From Bifidobacterium simiiventris (GTDB lineage: Bacteria; Actinomycetota; Actinomycetes; Actinomycetales; Bifidobacteriaceae), in NCBI RefSeq assembly GCF_019331715.1, contig NZ_JAHBBG010000001.1:496001-560000 (forward strand): 64,000 nt of DNA, written 5' to 3'. The translations under genes were made by a program, and so were the position numbers. Below the pieces are notes generated by a model that saw only the letters and a program-made list of their open reading frames with translations, did not search any database and had not been told where the DNA came from. Of this stretch, positions 55,813 to 64,000 are shown piece after piece. Position 1 is the stretch's first letter. Every line of letters starts with the position of its first letter.

Positions 55813-57729
55813 CTAGTCGATGGGCATGGAGAAAGGGGTGGCGAGCAAACCGGCCGAGTTAGCGAGCACCAGAGCGGGCTTGGGCTCCCACAGGAAGCGC
55901 AGGCTGGCGTCGCGGCCCGGGACGGTACCAAGCGGCAAGTCAACGGCGATGCGGTCGCGGGCGATGATATGCCCGTCGAACGTGGCGACGCGCGGCAGTC
56001 CGGCACCGTTCACCACATCGAACCGCAAGGGGCCGGCCGCGCGCAGACCGTCGCCGACGTGCGTGAACCGCACGACGAGCCGATTCGTCTCGCTGCGCAC
56101 CCAGCACGGCACCGGTCCCATCGGCTCGCCGTCACCGCCGTAGGCGAGCGACTCGGCCGCCACGGCCATGCGTTCGGCCACGGTTTTCTTGTCAAACGGG
56201 TGCAGGTCGCTGTCCTCGCCCGCATCGTAGGTCGTGACCATCGCCGTGTTGTGCACGGCGAGCGCCTTGCGCTGTTCGTCGCGCAGGTACAGCCACGACG
56301 AGGGATCGTCGAGCTGGTAGTTCGGCAGCTGCGCGTAGATGAACGGGAACTCGCCCTGATCGAACAGGCGACGCCAGTCCTGTACGAGCGACGTCTGCAG
56401 GTCCGCGTACCCGTACGGATGCCAGCAGTTCGACTCGCCCTGATACCACAACGCGCCGGTCAGACCGAGGCGGCGCAGCGGCACGATCATCGCGTTGTAG
56501 TCGCCGACCGGTTCCATGCGGAAGAACTCGTCGTTCGGTTTGACGGGCATCCATACGCTGCGACGGAACCGCCAGGGGCCGAGCGAGTCCACGTCGATCA
56601 CACCGTCGGTGGAGGCCGCGTCGAGATTGGCGTGGTCGGTCAGGTCGCGTTCGAGCGCGTCTCCGACGATGATGAGATGCCGCTTGCCCTTGGTGAATCC
56701 GCCCATGGCGCCTTCGACCTTGAGCCGTATCGCGAGGGTGAACGTGTGCGGCAAGGCACCGATATCGTAGTCTCGCGGCGGATACTGATAGAACGTTTCG
56801 CCGATCAGGCGTCCGTCAAGGTAGATGCGGTCGGCGTCGTGGATGGTGCCGAAGCGCAGCTGGGCCGGTTGGCCGGCGTACCGTTCGGGCACAGTGATGC
56901 GCTTGCGCAGCCAGATGATGCCGGGCGATTGCAGTTCTGGACGATCCGATTCAGTGAGTTCCATCGTGTCCCAGTCGGAGTCGTCGGCATCCGGCGATTC
57001 CCAGTGTTCCACAAGTCCACGGTCCGCATCGTCGGCTTCCTTGTCGTACGCCGCTGCGGCCGCGGTGAACAGCCGCTGCTGGCGTTCCACGTAGTCGGTC
57101 GTGTACTTGTCGAAGTCGTCGGGCAGCGCGCCCATCGATTCGAGTCGTTCGCGGCTCATCCATGTTTCGATCTTGCTGCCTCCGACCGCGGTGTTCACCA
57201 GTCCGATCGGCACGTTGTGCGTTTCGCGCAGTTTCTTGGCGAAGAAGTAGCCGATCGCGGACATGTCGGCCGGCCGGTCCTTCGCCGAAACGAACCACTC
57301 TCCCGCATCCAGGTCGTCATGCGCGTGCTGGAAGTCGAAGACCTGCGGCACGTTGAACCAGCGGATGCCGTCGTCATCGGCGTCGTCCAGCAGATGCGGG
57401 GCCTCGTCGGCGATGCGCTCCATGCGCATCTCCATGTTCGATTGTCCGGCAAGCAGCCATACATCGCCAAACAGCACGTCATGGATGACGCCCGTCGTCT
57501 CGCCGTCCGTGACGGTGATCGTCGCCACGGTGCCGGCCGGCTGCGCGGGCAGCGCAACTTCCCAGCGGCCGTCTGCGGCGACGTCCGATTGTACGGATAC
57601 GGACGACTCGGCCGTCGTCAGCGTCGCCGCGATCGTACGGCCCGGCCCGGCGGTACCCCAGACGACGACCGGCCTGTCACGTTGGATCAGGCAGTGGTCG
57701 GATACCAGAGGTGTGATGTGCAGCGTCAT
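55813..57729 (-). CDS. CE20-like sialate O-acetylesterase / acetyl-xylan esterase
   Basis: The 638-residue product has an SGNH-hydrolase core with the nucleophile Ser97 in WLLAGQSNMEMRM, a NTAVGGSKIETWM block, GALWYQGESN with the oxyanion region, and a DLHP motif (Asp/His) near residue 480. A jelly-roll insert (about 235-380, with IIWLRKRITVPERYAG) splits the SGNH halves. Family members deacetylate sialic acid or, in CE20, xylo-oligosaccharides. The setting here points to acetylated xylo-oligosaccharides. No signal peptide. Confidence 0.85.
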   Translation of the reverse strand: MTLHITPLVSDHCLIQRDRPVVVWGTAGPGRTIAATLTTAESSVSVQSDVAADGRWEVALPAQPAGTVATITVTDGETTGVIHDVLFGDVWLLAGQSNMEMRMERIADEAPHLLDDADDDGIRWFNVPQVFDFQHAHDDLDAGEWFVSAKDRPADMSAIGYFFAKKLRETHNVPIGLVNTAVGGSKIETWMSRERLESMGALPDDFDKYTTDYVERQQRLFTAAAAAYDKEADDADRGLVEHWESPDADDSDWDTMELTESDRPELQSPGIIWLRKRITVPERYAGQPAQLRFGTIHDADRIYLDGRLIGETFYQYPPRDYDIGALPHTFTLAIRLKVEGAMGGFTKGKRHLIIVGDALERDLTDHANLDAASTDGVIDVDSLGPWRFRRSVWMPVKPNDEFFRMEPVGDYNAMIVPLRRLGLTGALWYQGESNCWHPYGYADLQTSLVQDWRRLFDQGEFPFIYAQLPNYQLDDPSSWLYLRDEQRKALAVHNTAMVTTYDAGEDSDLHPFDKKTVAERMAVAAESLAYGGDGEPMGPVPCWVRSETNRLVVRFTHVGDGLRAAGPLRFDVVNGAGLPRVATFDGHIIARDRIAVDLPLGTVPGRDASLRFLWEPKPALVLANSAGLLATPFSMPID

Positions 57730-57760
57730 GACTGTGCTCCTTGGACAGGATTGAAACGGA

Positions 57761-57793
57761 TTCGGCCCGGCAATGTCCGGATGCCGGGCCGAA
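57761..57793 (-). terminator. Stem-loop between the GH3 and esterase genes
   Basis: Perfect 11-bp arms TTCGGCCCGGC and GCCGGGCCGAA flank an 11-nt loop, 7 bp past the GH3 stop. On the minus strand it is followed by TCCGTTTCAATCC, a weak T-rich tract. Read-through would carry transcription into the esterase gene. Confidence 0.6.
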
Positions 57794-57800
57794 CGTGATA

Positions 57801-59924
57801 TCAGAATTCGATGGTCGTGGATTCGGGCGCAAAACCAAGCAGTTGTGCGGACCTGGCGTCGGGCTGACTGACGCCGGCGTAGATCGCGAAACGGTTGCCG
57901 TCGACGATCTGCTTGCCGTCCTCGTCGTAGACCGTGAACGCATCCGGATCGACCGGCACCGTAACGGTCGCGTTTGCGCCTGCAGCGAGATCGACCGGCT
58001 GAAATCCGGCGAGCTGCCAGTTACGCGGGGCGAGCGTCGAATCGAGGTTCTTGACGTACACCTGCACGATCTCGCGTTCGTCGCGACCACCCGTGTTTTC
58101 GAGTGTCAGACTCACGTTCGCGGTACGGCGCTCGCGGTCCACGTCCACGTTCATGTCGCCGAGCGCAGTGGTCGAATACGTCAGGCCGTAGCCGAACGGG
58201 TAGAGCGCCTCGTCTTCCAGGTATCTGTAGGTGCGTCCCTTCATGGAATAGTCCTCGAAATCGGGCATGCCGTCGCAGTTGCGGTAGAACGTGACCGGCA
58301 GTTTGCCGGACGGCGCGGCCTTGCCGAAGAGCACGTCGGCCACAGCGTCGCCACCCTGACCGCCCGGATACCATACCTGCATGAGCGCGGCGAGATTCGG
58401 ATGGTCCTCAAGTCCGTCGAGGCTCAACGCACTGCCAGCGGCGAGCAGCACGATCACCGGCTTGCCGACCTCAAGCAGTCGTTCGAGCAGATGGCGCTGA
58501 CGTCCCGGCAGACTCAGATTCGCCTTGTCCCCGGCGCCCATCGAGTTGCCGGCGTCGCCCTGTTCGCCTTCGATGGTGGCGTCGAGGCCGAGGACGGCGA
58601 TGATCACGTCGGAATGTTCGGCGTTGATAACCGCTTCGGATTCGCGCTCGTTCTCTCGCGACAGGCCGGATTCGGCGTGTATGCCGAACAGCGAGCAGCC
58701 GAGGCCGGAATAGACGCGCACGTCGTCGCCGCACGCACGTTCGATGCCTTCGAGGATCGTGGACTTGTGGCTCGGCCGACCGAAGTAGTTGCCGAGGATC
58801 GCCTGCACGGAGTCGGCGTTCGGACCGGTGACCGAGATCGCGTCAAGCTTGGATTTGTCGAGCGGCAGGATGCCGTCGTTCTTGAGCAGCACGAATGTCT
58901 TCGGAGCGAGCGAGCGGTTGAACGCGCGGTGTGCGGCGGAGTCGTTGGCCGCGTAATCGATCTGGTCGTATTCGCAGTCGTCAGCGAACATGCCGAGGCG
59001 AACGCGCGTGGCATACAACGCCTCGACGGCGCGCGTGACCTCGTCCTCGCTCACGAGGCCGCGTTCGATGGCCTCCTTGGTGGCACCGGAGCAGTGGCCG
59101 GCGCACAGGTCGAGTCCGGCCCTGATCGCGTCGGCCATCGTTTCGGCCGCGTCCTTCGTGTAATGGTGGTTCTCGTGCACGTCCTCAAGCGCCATGAAGT
59201 CGGAGACGACGTGACCTTCGAAGCTCCACTGGCCGTAGAGGTGGTTCTTGAGCAGATCGTCGTTGACGGAGCACGGCTGACCGTTGGTGGAATTGTACGC
59301 GGTCATCACGCATTCGACGTCCGCCTCCTCGACCGCCGCCTTGAAGGCGGGCAGATAGGTTTCGGCCATGTCCTTCTTCGAGGCGACCGCGTCGAACTCG
59401 TGCCGCTTGGCCTCCGGGCCGGAGTGCACGGCGAAATGCTTGGCCGTGGCGGCGAGCTTCAGATACCTGCCGTCGCCCTGCAGTCCGCGGATGAACGCGA
59501 CGCCGAGACGGCTGGTCAGGTACGGGTCCTCGCCGTACGTCTCCTGCCCCCGCCCCCAGCGCGGGTCACGGAAGATGTTCACGTTCGGCGACCAGTAGGT
59601 CAGGCCCTTGTAGATGTCACGATCGCCATGCGCCGAATACTCGTTGTACTTGGCGCGGCCTTCCTCGGCGATCACCTCGGCCACGCGCTTGAGTCCGGCG
59701 TCGTCGAACATGGCGGCCATGCCGATGGCCTGAGGAAAGACGGTGGCGACGCCCGCGCGGGCCACGCCGTGCAGCGCTTCGTTCCAGTAGTTGTATTCGG
59801 GGATGCCGAGCCGTTCGATGGCGGGAGCCGTGTAGTTGAGCTGGCCGATCTTCTCGTCGAGCGTCATCTGCGCGACGATGCGCTTCGCCTGTTCGAGCGC
59901 CTCGGCGTGGGTCATCTGAGTCAT
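57801..59924 (-). CDS. GH3 beta-xylosidase/beta-glucosidase
   Basis: The 707-residue product has the GH3 barrel (IPEYNYWNEALHGVARAG; YWSPNVNIFRDPRWGRGQETYGEDPYL; KHFAVHSGPE) with the nucleophile Asp242 in HVVSDFMALEDVH. The α/β sandwich domain follows (DVIIAVLGLDATIEGEQGD with the acid Glu region), then a fibronectin-like C-terminus. The NEALHG motif is characteristic of GH3 beta-xylosidases. No signal peptide, so it acts on imported oligosaccharides, releasing xylose from non-reducing ends. Confidence 0.92.
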   Translation of the reverse strand: MTQMTHAEALEQAKRIVAQMTLDEKIGQLNYTAPAIERLGIPEYNYWNEALHGVARAGVATVFPQAIGMAAMFDDAGLKRVAEVIAEEGRAKYNEYSAHGDRDIYKGLTYWSPNVNIFRDPRWGRGQETYGEDPYLTSRLGVAFIRGLQGDGRYLKLAATAKHFAVHSGPEAKRHEFDAVASKKDMAETYLPAFKAAVEEADVECVMTAYNSTNGQPCSVNDDLLKNHLYGQWSFEGHVVSDFMALEDVHENHHYTKDAAETMADAIRAGLDLCAGHCSGATKEAIERGLVSEDEVTRAVEALYATRVRLGMFADDCEYDQIDYAANDSAAHRAFNRSLAPKTFVLLKNDGILPLDKSKLDAISVTGPNADSVQAILGNYFGRPSHKSTILEGIERACGDDVRVYSGLGCSLFGIHAESGLSRENERESEAVINAEHSDVIIAVLGLDATIEGEQGDAGNSMGAGDKANLSLPGRQRHLLERLLEVGKPVIVLLAAGSALSLDGLEDHPNLAALMQVWYPGGQGGDAVADVLFGKAAPSGKLPVTFYRNCDGMPDFEDYSMKGRTYRYLEDEALYPFGYGLTYSTTALGDMNVDVDRERRTANVSLTLENTGGRDEREIVQVYVKNLDSTLAPRNWQLAGFQPVDLAAGANATVTVPVDPDAFTVYDEDGKQIVDGNRFAIYAGVSQPDARSAQLLGFAPESTTIEF

Positions 59925-59937
59925 GGTGTCGATCCTT

Positions 59938-60906
59938 TCAGCCCTTGACCGCGCCGATCATCACGCCCTTGTTGAAGTACTTCTGCAGGAACGGATACAG
60001 GATCAGCAGCGGGAGCGTGGAGACGATGATCACGCCGTACTTGATCTGGTCGGCGACCTGACGGGCCTGCTGGGCGGTGTCACCGAAGGTGGCCGTGTTC
60101 TGCGCGGACTGGTTCGACAGCAGGATGGACTGCAGAACCACCTGCAACGGCTGCTTGTTGGTGGTGCGGATGTAGATGAGGCCGGTGAAGTAGTCGTTCC
60201 AGTGGCCTACGAAGTAGTACAGCGCGATGACGGCGATGATCGCCGAGCTCAGCGGCAGCACGATCTTCCAGAAGTACCCGAAGTACCCCAGGCCGTCGAT
60301 CTGCGCGGCGTCATGCAGGTCCTCGGGAATCGAGGTTTCGAAGAACGAGCGGGCGATGATCAGGTTCCACACGGACAGCGCACCGGGCAGGATGAACACC
60401 CACATGGAGTCGAGCAGGCCGACCTGCTTGTACAGCAGGTAGCTCGGGATGAGGCCGCCGGAGAAGAACATCGTGAAGGTCAGCAGGAACAGGATCACGC
60501 GACGCGGCTTGAATTCGCGGCGGGACAGGCCGAACGCCATCGGCAGCGTGACTGCCATGTTCAGCGCGGTGCCGACGAACGAGTAGATGATCGTGTTGCG
60601 GTATCCGCTCCAGATGCGGGCGTCTTCGAAGATGCGCTGGTAGCCGCCCATCTGCACGCCGCGCGGCAGAAGCAGCACCTTGCCGGTGGCCACGAGCTTG
60701 GGGTCGGAGATGGACGCGATGATGATGAACCACAGCGGATAGAGGATCGCGAGGATCACCGCGACCATCAGCACGGCGATGACGATGTTGACGATCCAGT
60801 CGGAGACGGTCTGCTTCTGACGAACGTGCTTGTTCCACGGAATGTCTGCGGATGAGGCCTTCGGCGCGGCGATGGTCGCGGGCGCCTGGACTGCTTGGGT
60901 GCTCAT
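59938..60906 (-). CDS. Carbohydrate ABC transporter permease (LplC-like)
   Basis: The 322-residue product has six membrane helices and the coupling loop EDLHDAAQIDGLGYFGYFWKIVLPLSSAIIAVIALYYFVGHWND. The start VLMVAVILAILYPLWFIIIASISDPK and SYLLYKQVGLLDSMWVFILPGALSVWNLIIARSFF match the LplC subgroup of CUT1 permeases, which carries complex oligosaccharides. It pairs with the LplB-like permease to form the channel; no ATPase gene is present, so the shared MsiK-type ATPase is assumed. The start follows AAGGGGAGACACATC. Confidence 0.92.
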   Translation of the reverse strand: MSTQAVQAPATIAAPKASSADIPWNKHVRQKQTVSDWIVNIVIAVLMVAVILAILYPLWFIIIASISDPKLVATGKVLLLPRGVQMGGYQRIFEDARIWSGYRNTIIYSFVGTALNMAVTLPMAFGLSRREFKPRRVILFLLTFTMFFSGGLIPSYLLYKQVGLLDSMWVFILPGALSVWNLIIARSFFETSIPEDLHDAAQIDGLGYFGYFWKIVLPLSSAIIAVIALYYFVGHWNDYFTGLIYIRTTNKQPLQVVLQSILLSNQSAQNTATFGDTAQQARQVADQIKYGVIIVSTLPLLILYPFLQKYFNKGVMIGAVKG

Positions 60907-60919
60907 GATGTGTCTCCCC

Positions 60920-61903
60920 TTAGAAGATGCTGGTTTCCGAGGTCTTCTTGGCGATGAAGTTCGCCAGGACCAGGAAGAAGAAGTTGATGACCGTGTTGAA
61001 CAGGCCGATGGCCGTCGAGTAGGAGAACTGGCTCTGCTGGATGCCGATCTTGTACGTGAAGGTGGCGATGACTTCGGAGGCCGGCTGGTTGAGCACGTTC
61101 TGCATGAGGTAGACCTTCTCGAAGCCCACGGAGAGCACGGAGCCCATGTTCATGATGAGCAGGATGCCCATGGTCGGCAGGATGGTGGGAATGTCGACGT
61201 GGCGGATGAGCTGGAGTCGGCCGGCGCCGTCGATTTTCGCGGCCTCGTACAACGCGGTGTTCACACCGGACAACGCGGCCAGATAGATGATCGAGTTCCA
61301 GCCGACGTGCTGCCAGACCTCGCTGATCCAGTACAGCGCGGTGAATGCTTTCGGCTCGCCCATCAGGCTGTGGCCGGGGAAGAAACGGCCAATGATGCCG
61401 GTGTTCGGGGTGAGCAGGATGTTGAGCATGGAGACGATGACGACGGTCGAGATGAAGTGCGGCATGTAGGTGACCGTCTGGATGAACCCCTTGACCTTGG
61501 TGCTGGACACTTGGTTGATCATCAGGGCGAGGATGACCGGGAAGATGAATCCCATAACCAGCGTCCACAGACTGATGCGCACGGTGTTGGTGATGACTGC
61601 GGTGAAGTTCGGGTCGGTGAAGAACTGGTTGAAGTACTTGAACCCGACGAACTTGCCGCCGGTGATGCCTTTGCGCGGGTCGAAGTCGCGGAAGGCGAGC
61701 TGAATGCCCCACATCGGCACGTACGAGAAGAACAACACGAAGCAGCAGCCTGGCAGGATCATCAGCCAGATCTGCCAGAATCGCTGGAAGTGCCGCGCCA
61801 GTCGCACGGGCAAAGGCTGGCTTCGCTGGATGGCGATGTTGTCTGGGACGGATGACGAGAGGGCTACGGCGGATTGCGCGCCACGTTGCGCTGTCTTTCT
61901 CAT
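60920..61903 (-). CDS. Carbohydrate ABC transporter permease (LplB-like)
   Basis: The product is 327 residues from ATG 61903. It has six helices, QIWLMILPGCCFVLFFSYVPMWGIQLAFRDFDPRKGITGGKFVGFKYF at the start and the EAA-type loop YEAAKIDGAGRLQLIRHVDIPTILPTMGILLIMNMGSVLSVGFEKVYLM. This is the LplB subgroup, which forms the second half of the sugar channel. A stem-loop at 61950-61981 separates it from the binding-protein gene. Confidence 0.92.
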   Translation of the reverse strand: MRKTAQRGAQSAVALSSSVPDNIAIQRSQPLPVRLARHFQRFWQIWLMILPGCCFVLFFSYVPMWGIQLAFRDFDPRKGITGGKFVGFKYFNQFFTDPNFTAVITNTVRISLWTLVMGFIFPVILALMINQVSSTKVKGFIQTVTYMPHFISTVVIVSMLNILLTPNTGIIGRFFPGHSLMGEPKAFTALYWISEVWQHVGWNSIIYLAALSGVNTALYEAAKIDGAGRLQLIRHVDIPTILPTMGILLIMNMGSVLSVGFEKVYLMQNVLNQPASEVIATFTYKIGIQQSQFSYSTAIGLFNTVINFFFLVLANFIAKKTSETSIF

Positions 61904-61949
61904 GGTTGGTCTTTCTTTTGCAGAAGTTGTCGATTCAATCGTGGAATGA

Positions 61950-61981
61950 CCGCGGAGACGCGGATGACCGTGTCTCCGCGG
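61950..61981 (-). terminator. Intercistronic stem-loop between binding-protein and permease genes
   Basis: Perfect 10-bp arms CCGCGGAGAC and GTCTCCGCGG flank a 12-nt loop, between the stop at 62006 and the permease start at 61903. It probably acts as a partial terminator or RNA-end stabiliser so that the binding protein is made in excess over the permeases. No strong T-run follows. Confidence 0.6.
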
Positions 61982-62005
61982 CATATGGGTGGAGCCGTGT
62001 CGGCG

Positions 62006-63631
62006 TTACTGTTCGTCCGGGAACAGCGGCAGTGGATCAGTCACCTGGTCGTCGTATGCCTTCTGCCACAGGTCGAGCATCTCGTCGAGGCCGGCGGCCT
62101 TGACCTGCTTGACGTAGTCGTCCCATCCGTCCTCGACGCCGCCGTTCTGGATCCAGTTACCGGTGGTGGTCATGACGTAGGTCATCACGCGGTTGTACAG
62201 GTTGCTCAGCGTGGTGCCGTCCTCGGTGCTCATCTTCACGTAGACCGGCATGTAGCTCTTCTCGTTGACGTGGCGCTGGGCCGCTTCGAACGGCGCGTCA
62301 ACGGCCTTGTTGCGGTCCACGTCCACGTCGCCCTTGATCACGATGTCGTCGGGAATGTAGGTGGTCATGTTGATGGTCGGCGCGATCTTGAGATCCGGGT
62401 CGTAACGGGACGGATCGACCGTGTATTCCTTGTCACCGGTCTTCTTGATGTAGTCGGTGCCGTAGTTGATCTGCAGCGCCATGTCGGTACTGTACATCTT
62501 GTCGACGATCTTCCAGATCGCTTCCTTATTCGGAGCATCCTTGGCGACCGCGAGCGTGCCCTGACCGTACTTGGACGCCTGCAGGGAAGTATCCCAGACC
62601 AGGTCGTCGTCGGACATGGACGAATCGTACTTCAGCGGCCCGAGGGCGACGTACTGGTCGGCAATATCTGATCCCATGGAGTAGGCGTTGGCTTCGATGG
62701 CGACGCCAACGGAAGCGGTCGTGCCCTCGCCCTGCTTCTCGGAGTCATAGGAGGAATCCTCGTGGGTGAGCGCGTCAGCGGGCAGCAGGCCCTTGCTCAT
62801 CAGCGTGTGGTAGAACTCGATGGCGGCCTTGTAACGGTCGTCGGTCAGCCACGCCTTCACGGTGCCGTTCTCGACGTAGACGCCTTCCTGGCCGGGGGCG
62901 GTGTTGAACGAGGTCGGGATGCCGGTGTCGTTCATGATGACGAACGGATCCCACCAACGGTAAGACGTGGTCGCGAACTTACGGATGTCCATCGGGATCT
63001 CGTCGGCTTTGCCGTTGCCGTTCGGGTCCTCGGTCTTGAACTTCTCGAGCACATTGATCAACTCGTCCCATGTGGTCGGCATGTCGAGGCCGAGCTTGTC
63101 GAGCCAGGTCTTGTTGATCAGACGGCGGTGCACGGACATGCCGCCCTGCACGTTGCTCTGGCCCATCACGTAGATATGGCCTTCAAGATCGGTGACCCAC
63201 TTCTTGAGCGTGGGCTGCTCGTCGAGCATCTTCTTGACGTTGGGCATCTGGTCGAGATGCTGGCTGAGATCCTCGAAGTACGGATACTGGCTGACCGCAT
63301 CGGAGTAGTACAGGCCGTTGATGGAGATGTCGGCAACGTCACCGGCGGCAAGCGCGGTGGCCTTCTGCTGGTCCCATGCGGTGGTGGAGACCTCCTTCCA
63401 TGTGATATGGCAGTCGCAGGCCGTTTCCAACTCGTCGGTCCATTTCATGTCCTTCATGGCCGCCTGGTTATCCCACTTGAGGACCTGGATTTCCACCTCG
63501 GGCTTGCCGTCCGAGGCGAGGCGCTTGCCGTCGCCTTCGGAACTCGACCCGCAACCGGCCAGAATGGTGAGGGCCGCGCAGGCCGCCGCTGTAATGCTAA
63601 GCATTCGGGCTTTGCCACTTCGTCGTGTCAT
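62006..63631 (-). CDS. Carbohydrate ABC transporter substrate-binding lipoprotein
   Basis: The product is 541 residues from ATG 63631 (AAAGGAG upstream). The signal ends in ILAGCGSS, a clear lipobox. The mature part is a large LplA-type family 1 binding protein: VEIQVLKWDNQAAMKDMKWTDELETACDCHITW at the start, YYSDAVSQYPYFEDLSQHLDQMPNVKKMLDEQPTLKKWV and KAIDVY-like sugar-site motifs. It should bind branched or acetylated xylo-oligosaccharides at the membrane. It is the first gene of the xylan operon, downstream of the candidate operators. Confidence 0.92.
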   Translation of the reverse strand: MTRRSGKARMLSITAAACAALTILAGCGSSSEGDGKRLASDGKPEVEIQVLKWDNQAAMKDMKWTDELETACDCHITWKEVSTTAWDQQKATALAAGDVADISINGLYYSDAVSQYPYFEDLSQHLDQMPNVKKMLDEQPTLKKWVTDLEGHIYVMGQSNVQGGMSVHRRLINKTWLDKLGLDMPTTWDELINVLEKFKTEDPNGNGKADEIPMDIRKFATTSYRWWDPFVIMNDTGIPTSFNTAPGQEGVYVENGTVKAWLTDDRYKAAIEFYHTLMSKGLLPADALTHEDSSYDSEKQGEGTTASVGVAIEANAYSMGSDIADQYVALGPLKYDSSMSDDDLVWDTSLQASKYGQGTLAVAKDAPNKEAIWKIVDKMYSTDMALQINYGTDYIKKTGDKEYTVDPSRYDPDLKIAPTINMTTYIPDDIVIKGDVDVDRNKAVDAPFEAAQRHVNEKSYMPVYVKMSTEDGTTLSNLYNRVMTYVMTTTGNWIQNGGVEDGWDDYVKQVKAAGLDEMLDLWQKAYDDQVTDPLPLFPDEQ

Positions 63632-63648
63632 TGCACTCTCCTTTGTGC

Positions 63649-63658
63649 GAAAATTTTC
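63649..63658. promoter_or_regulatory. Candidate operator in the 5' leader of the xylan operon
   Basis: The palindrome GAAAATTTTC lies between the promoter and the start codon of the binding-protein gene. It resembles the two larger palindromes upstream and may be a third regulator site. Short AT-rich palindromes occur by chance, so the call is weak. Confidence 0.35.
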
Positions 63659-63689
63659 TCTCCATTCTCGATATCTCAAGAACAATTCA

Positions 63690-63719
63690 TTTATACAACT
63701 CGGCATATGCATTTGTCAA
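63690..63719 (-). promoter_or_regulatory. Sigma70-type promoter of the xylan operon
   Basis: On the minus strand TTGACA (63714-63719) is followed by TATAAA (63690-63695) with an 18-bp spacer. It is well placed about 60 bp before the binding-protein ATG at 63631. Confidence 0.65.
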
Positions 63720-63737
63720 ACAACCGCAAAACACCGT

Positions 63738-63757
63738 TCTCGAAACTTTTTTCGAGA
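63738..63757. promoter_or_regulatory. Candidate LacI-type operator upstream of the xylan promoter
   Basis: Perfect 8-bp arms TCTCGAAA and TTTCGAGA flank CTTT, about 20 bp upstream of the -35 box. The site lies between the xylan operon and the divergent LacI gene. It is the strongest palindrome in the region. Confidence 0.55.
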
Positions 63758-63873
63758 GAATCTCTTATGCTAAAACATTGAAAGTAAGCCGTTTACAGTC
63801 ATACACACGCATCGAGATTGCCATCACAGGCATCATAAACAACGACTCTTGTGTACAATCATTTTTAGAAGTT

Positions 63874-63883
63874 TTTTCGAAAA
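63874..63883. promoter_or_regulatory. Candidate operator in the leader of the LacI gene
   Basis: The palindrome TTTTCGAAAA shares the TCGAAA half-site of the site at 63738. It lies 27 bp before the regulator's ATG, downstream of a TACAAT that could be its -10 box, so it may serve autoregulation. Confidence 0.45.
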
Positions 63884-63909
63884 TTTCATCTCAACGAGGA
63901 GGTGCCCAC

Positions 63910-64000
63910 ATGCCACAATCCACGCGCATCAGACCATCGGCAAGCCAGTCCCGGTCGAGAAGACGCCCGACGCTGACCGAAATCGCCAGCCAGCTGGACG
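63910..64000 (+). CDS. LacI-family regulator (partial, 5' end)
   Basis: ATG 63910 has GAGGAGGTG upstream. The visible 30 codons give a basic N-terminus (MPQSTRIRPSASQSRSRRR) and then RPTLTEIASQLD, the start of a LacI helix-turn-helix; the window ends there. It is divergent from the xylan operon and is the likely regulator. Only the DNA-binding start is visible, so the family call rests on a short stretch. Confidence 0.65.
   Translation, partial: MPQSTRIRPSASQSRSRRRPTLTEIASQLD

Overview
The window looks like chromosomal DNA of a Bifidobacterium or very close relative. It is GC-rich, its ribosome binding sites are strong (AAGGAGG-like), it has the actinobacterial block prfB-ftsE-ftsX-CHAP hydrolase-smpB, and it is dense in intracellular glycosidases, LacI regulators and sugar ABC transporters. 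No rRNA or tRNA gene, phage, integrase, transposase or CRISPR array was seen.

Layout. 1-2433: an ABC exporter (permease cut by the window edge, plus its ATPase). 2488-6295: two family 2 glycosyltransferases around an AI-2E family membrane protein. 6382-8006: an AT-richer patch with a lipoprotein and a membrane protein. 8157-11423: fucO-type dehydrogenase, a TauE-like exporter and type III pantothenate kinase. 11641-16501: an orphan sugar-binding lipoprotein, a GH42 beta-galactosidase and a divergent LacI regulator. 16498-19462: pseudouridine synthase and GlmS. 19582-25108: a MacAB-like ABC system (permease, ATPase, adaptor, small lipoprotein) divergent from a NarL/LuxR-type two-component system. 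25183-27049: an XRE regulator, a MNT/HEPN pair and a decayed ABC exporter. 27264-31544: an amino-acid ABC transporter with two paralogous binding proteins. 31680-38776: smpB, CHAP hydrolase, ftsX, an extended ftsE, prfB, a 43-residue membrane protein and dapD.

From 39399 to 63631 every gene lies on the minus strand and forms one approximately 24 kb locus for branched xylan-derived oligosaccharides. In transcription order it holds a sugar-binding lipoprotein, two LplB/LplC-like permeases, GH3, a CE20-like acetylesterase, GH8 reducing-end xylosidase, GH43, GH67 alpha-glucuronidase, GH43, GH120 beta-xylosidase, an unrecognised ~700-residue protein, GH95, GH2 and a GH43 remnant. None of the enzymes has a signal peptide, so the scheme is import first, then deacetylation, removal of glucuronic acid, arabinose and galactose/fucose-type branches, and trimming to xylose in the cytoplasm. 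A divergent LacI regulator, cut by the window end, probably controls it through palindromes at 63649-63883. Stem-loops between genes probably tune the relative expression of its parts.

The window is also rich in short palindromic elements: a 96-bp element in three copies (one inside a coding sequence), two 88-bp elements with a conserved core but different self-complementary arms, four 49-bp hairpins in an array, and a tandem ~105-bp double hairpin with compensatory changes. The most promising unknowns are the unrecognised protein of the xylan locus and these structured repeats.
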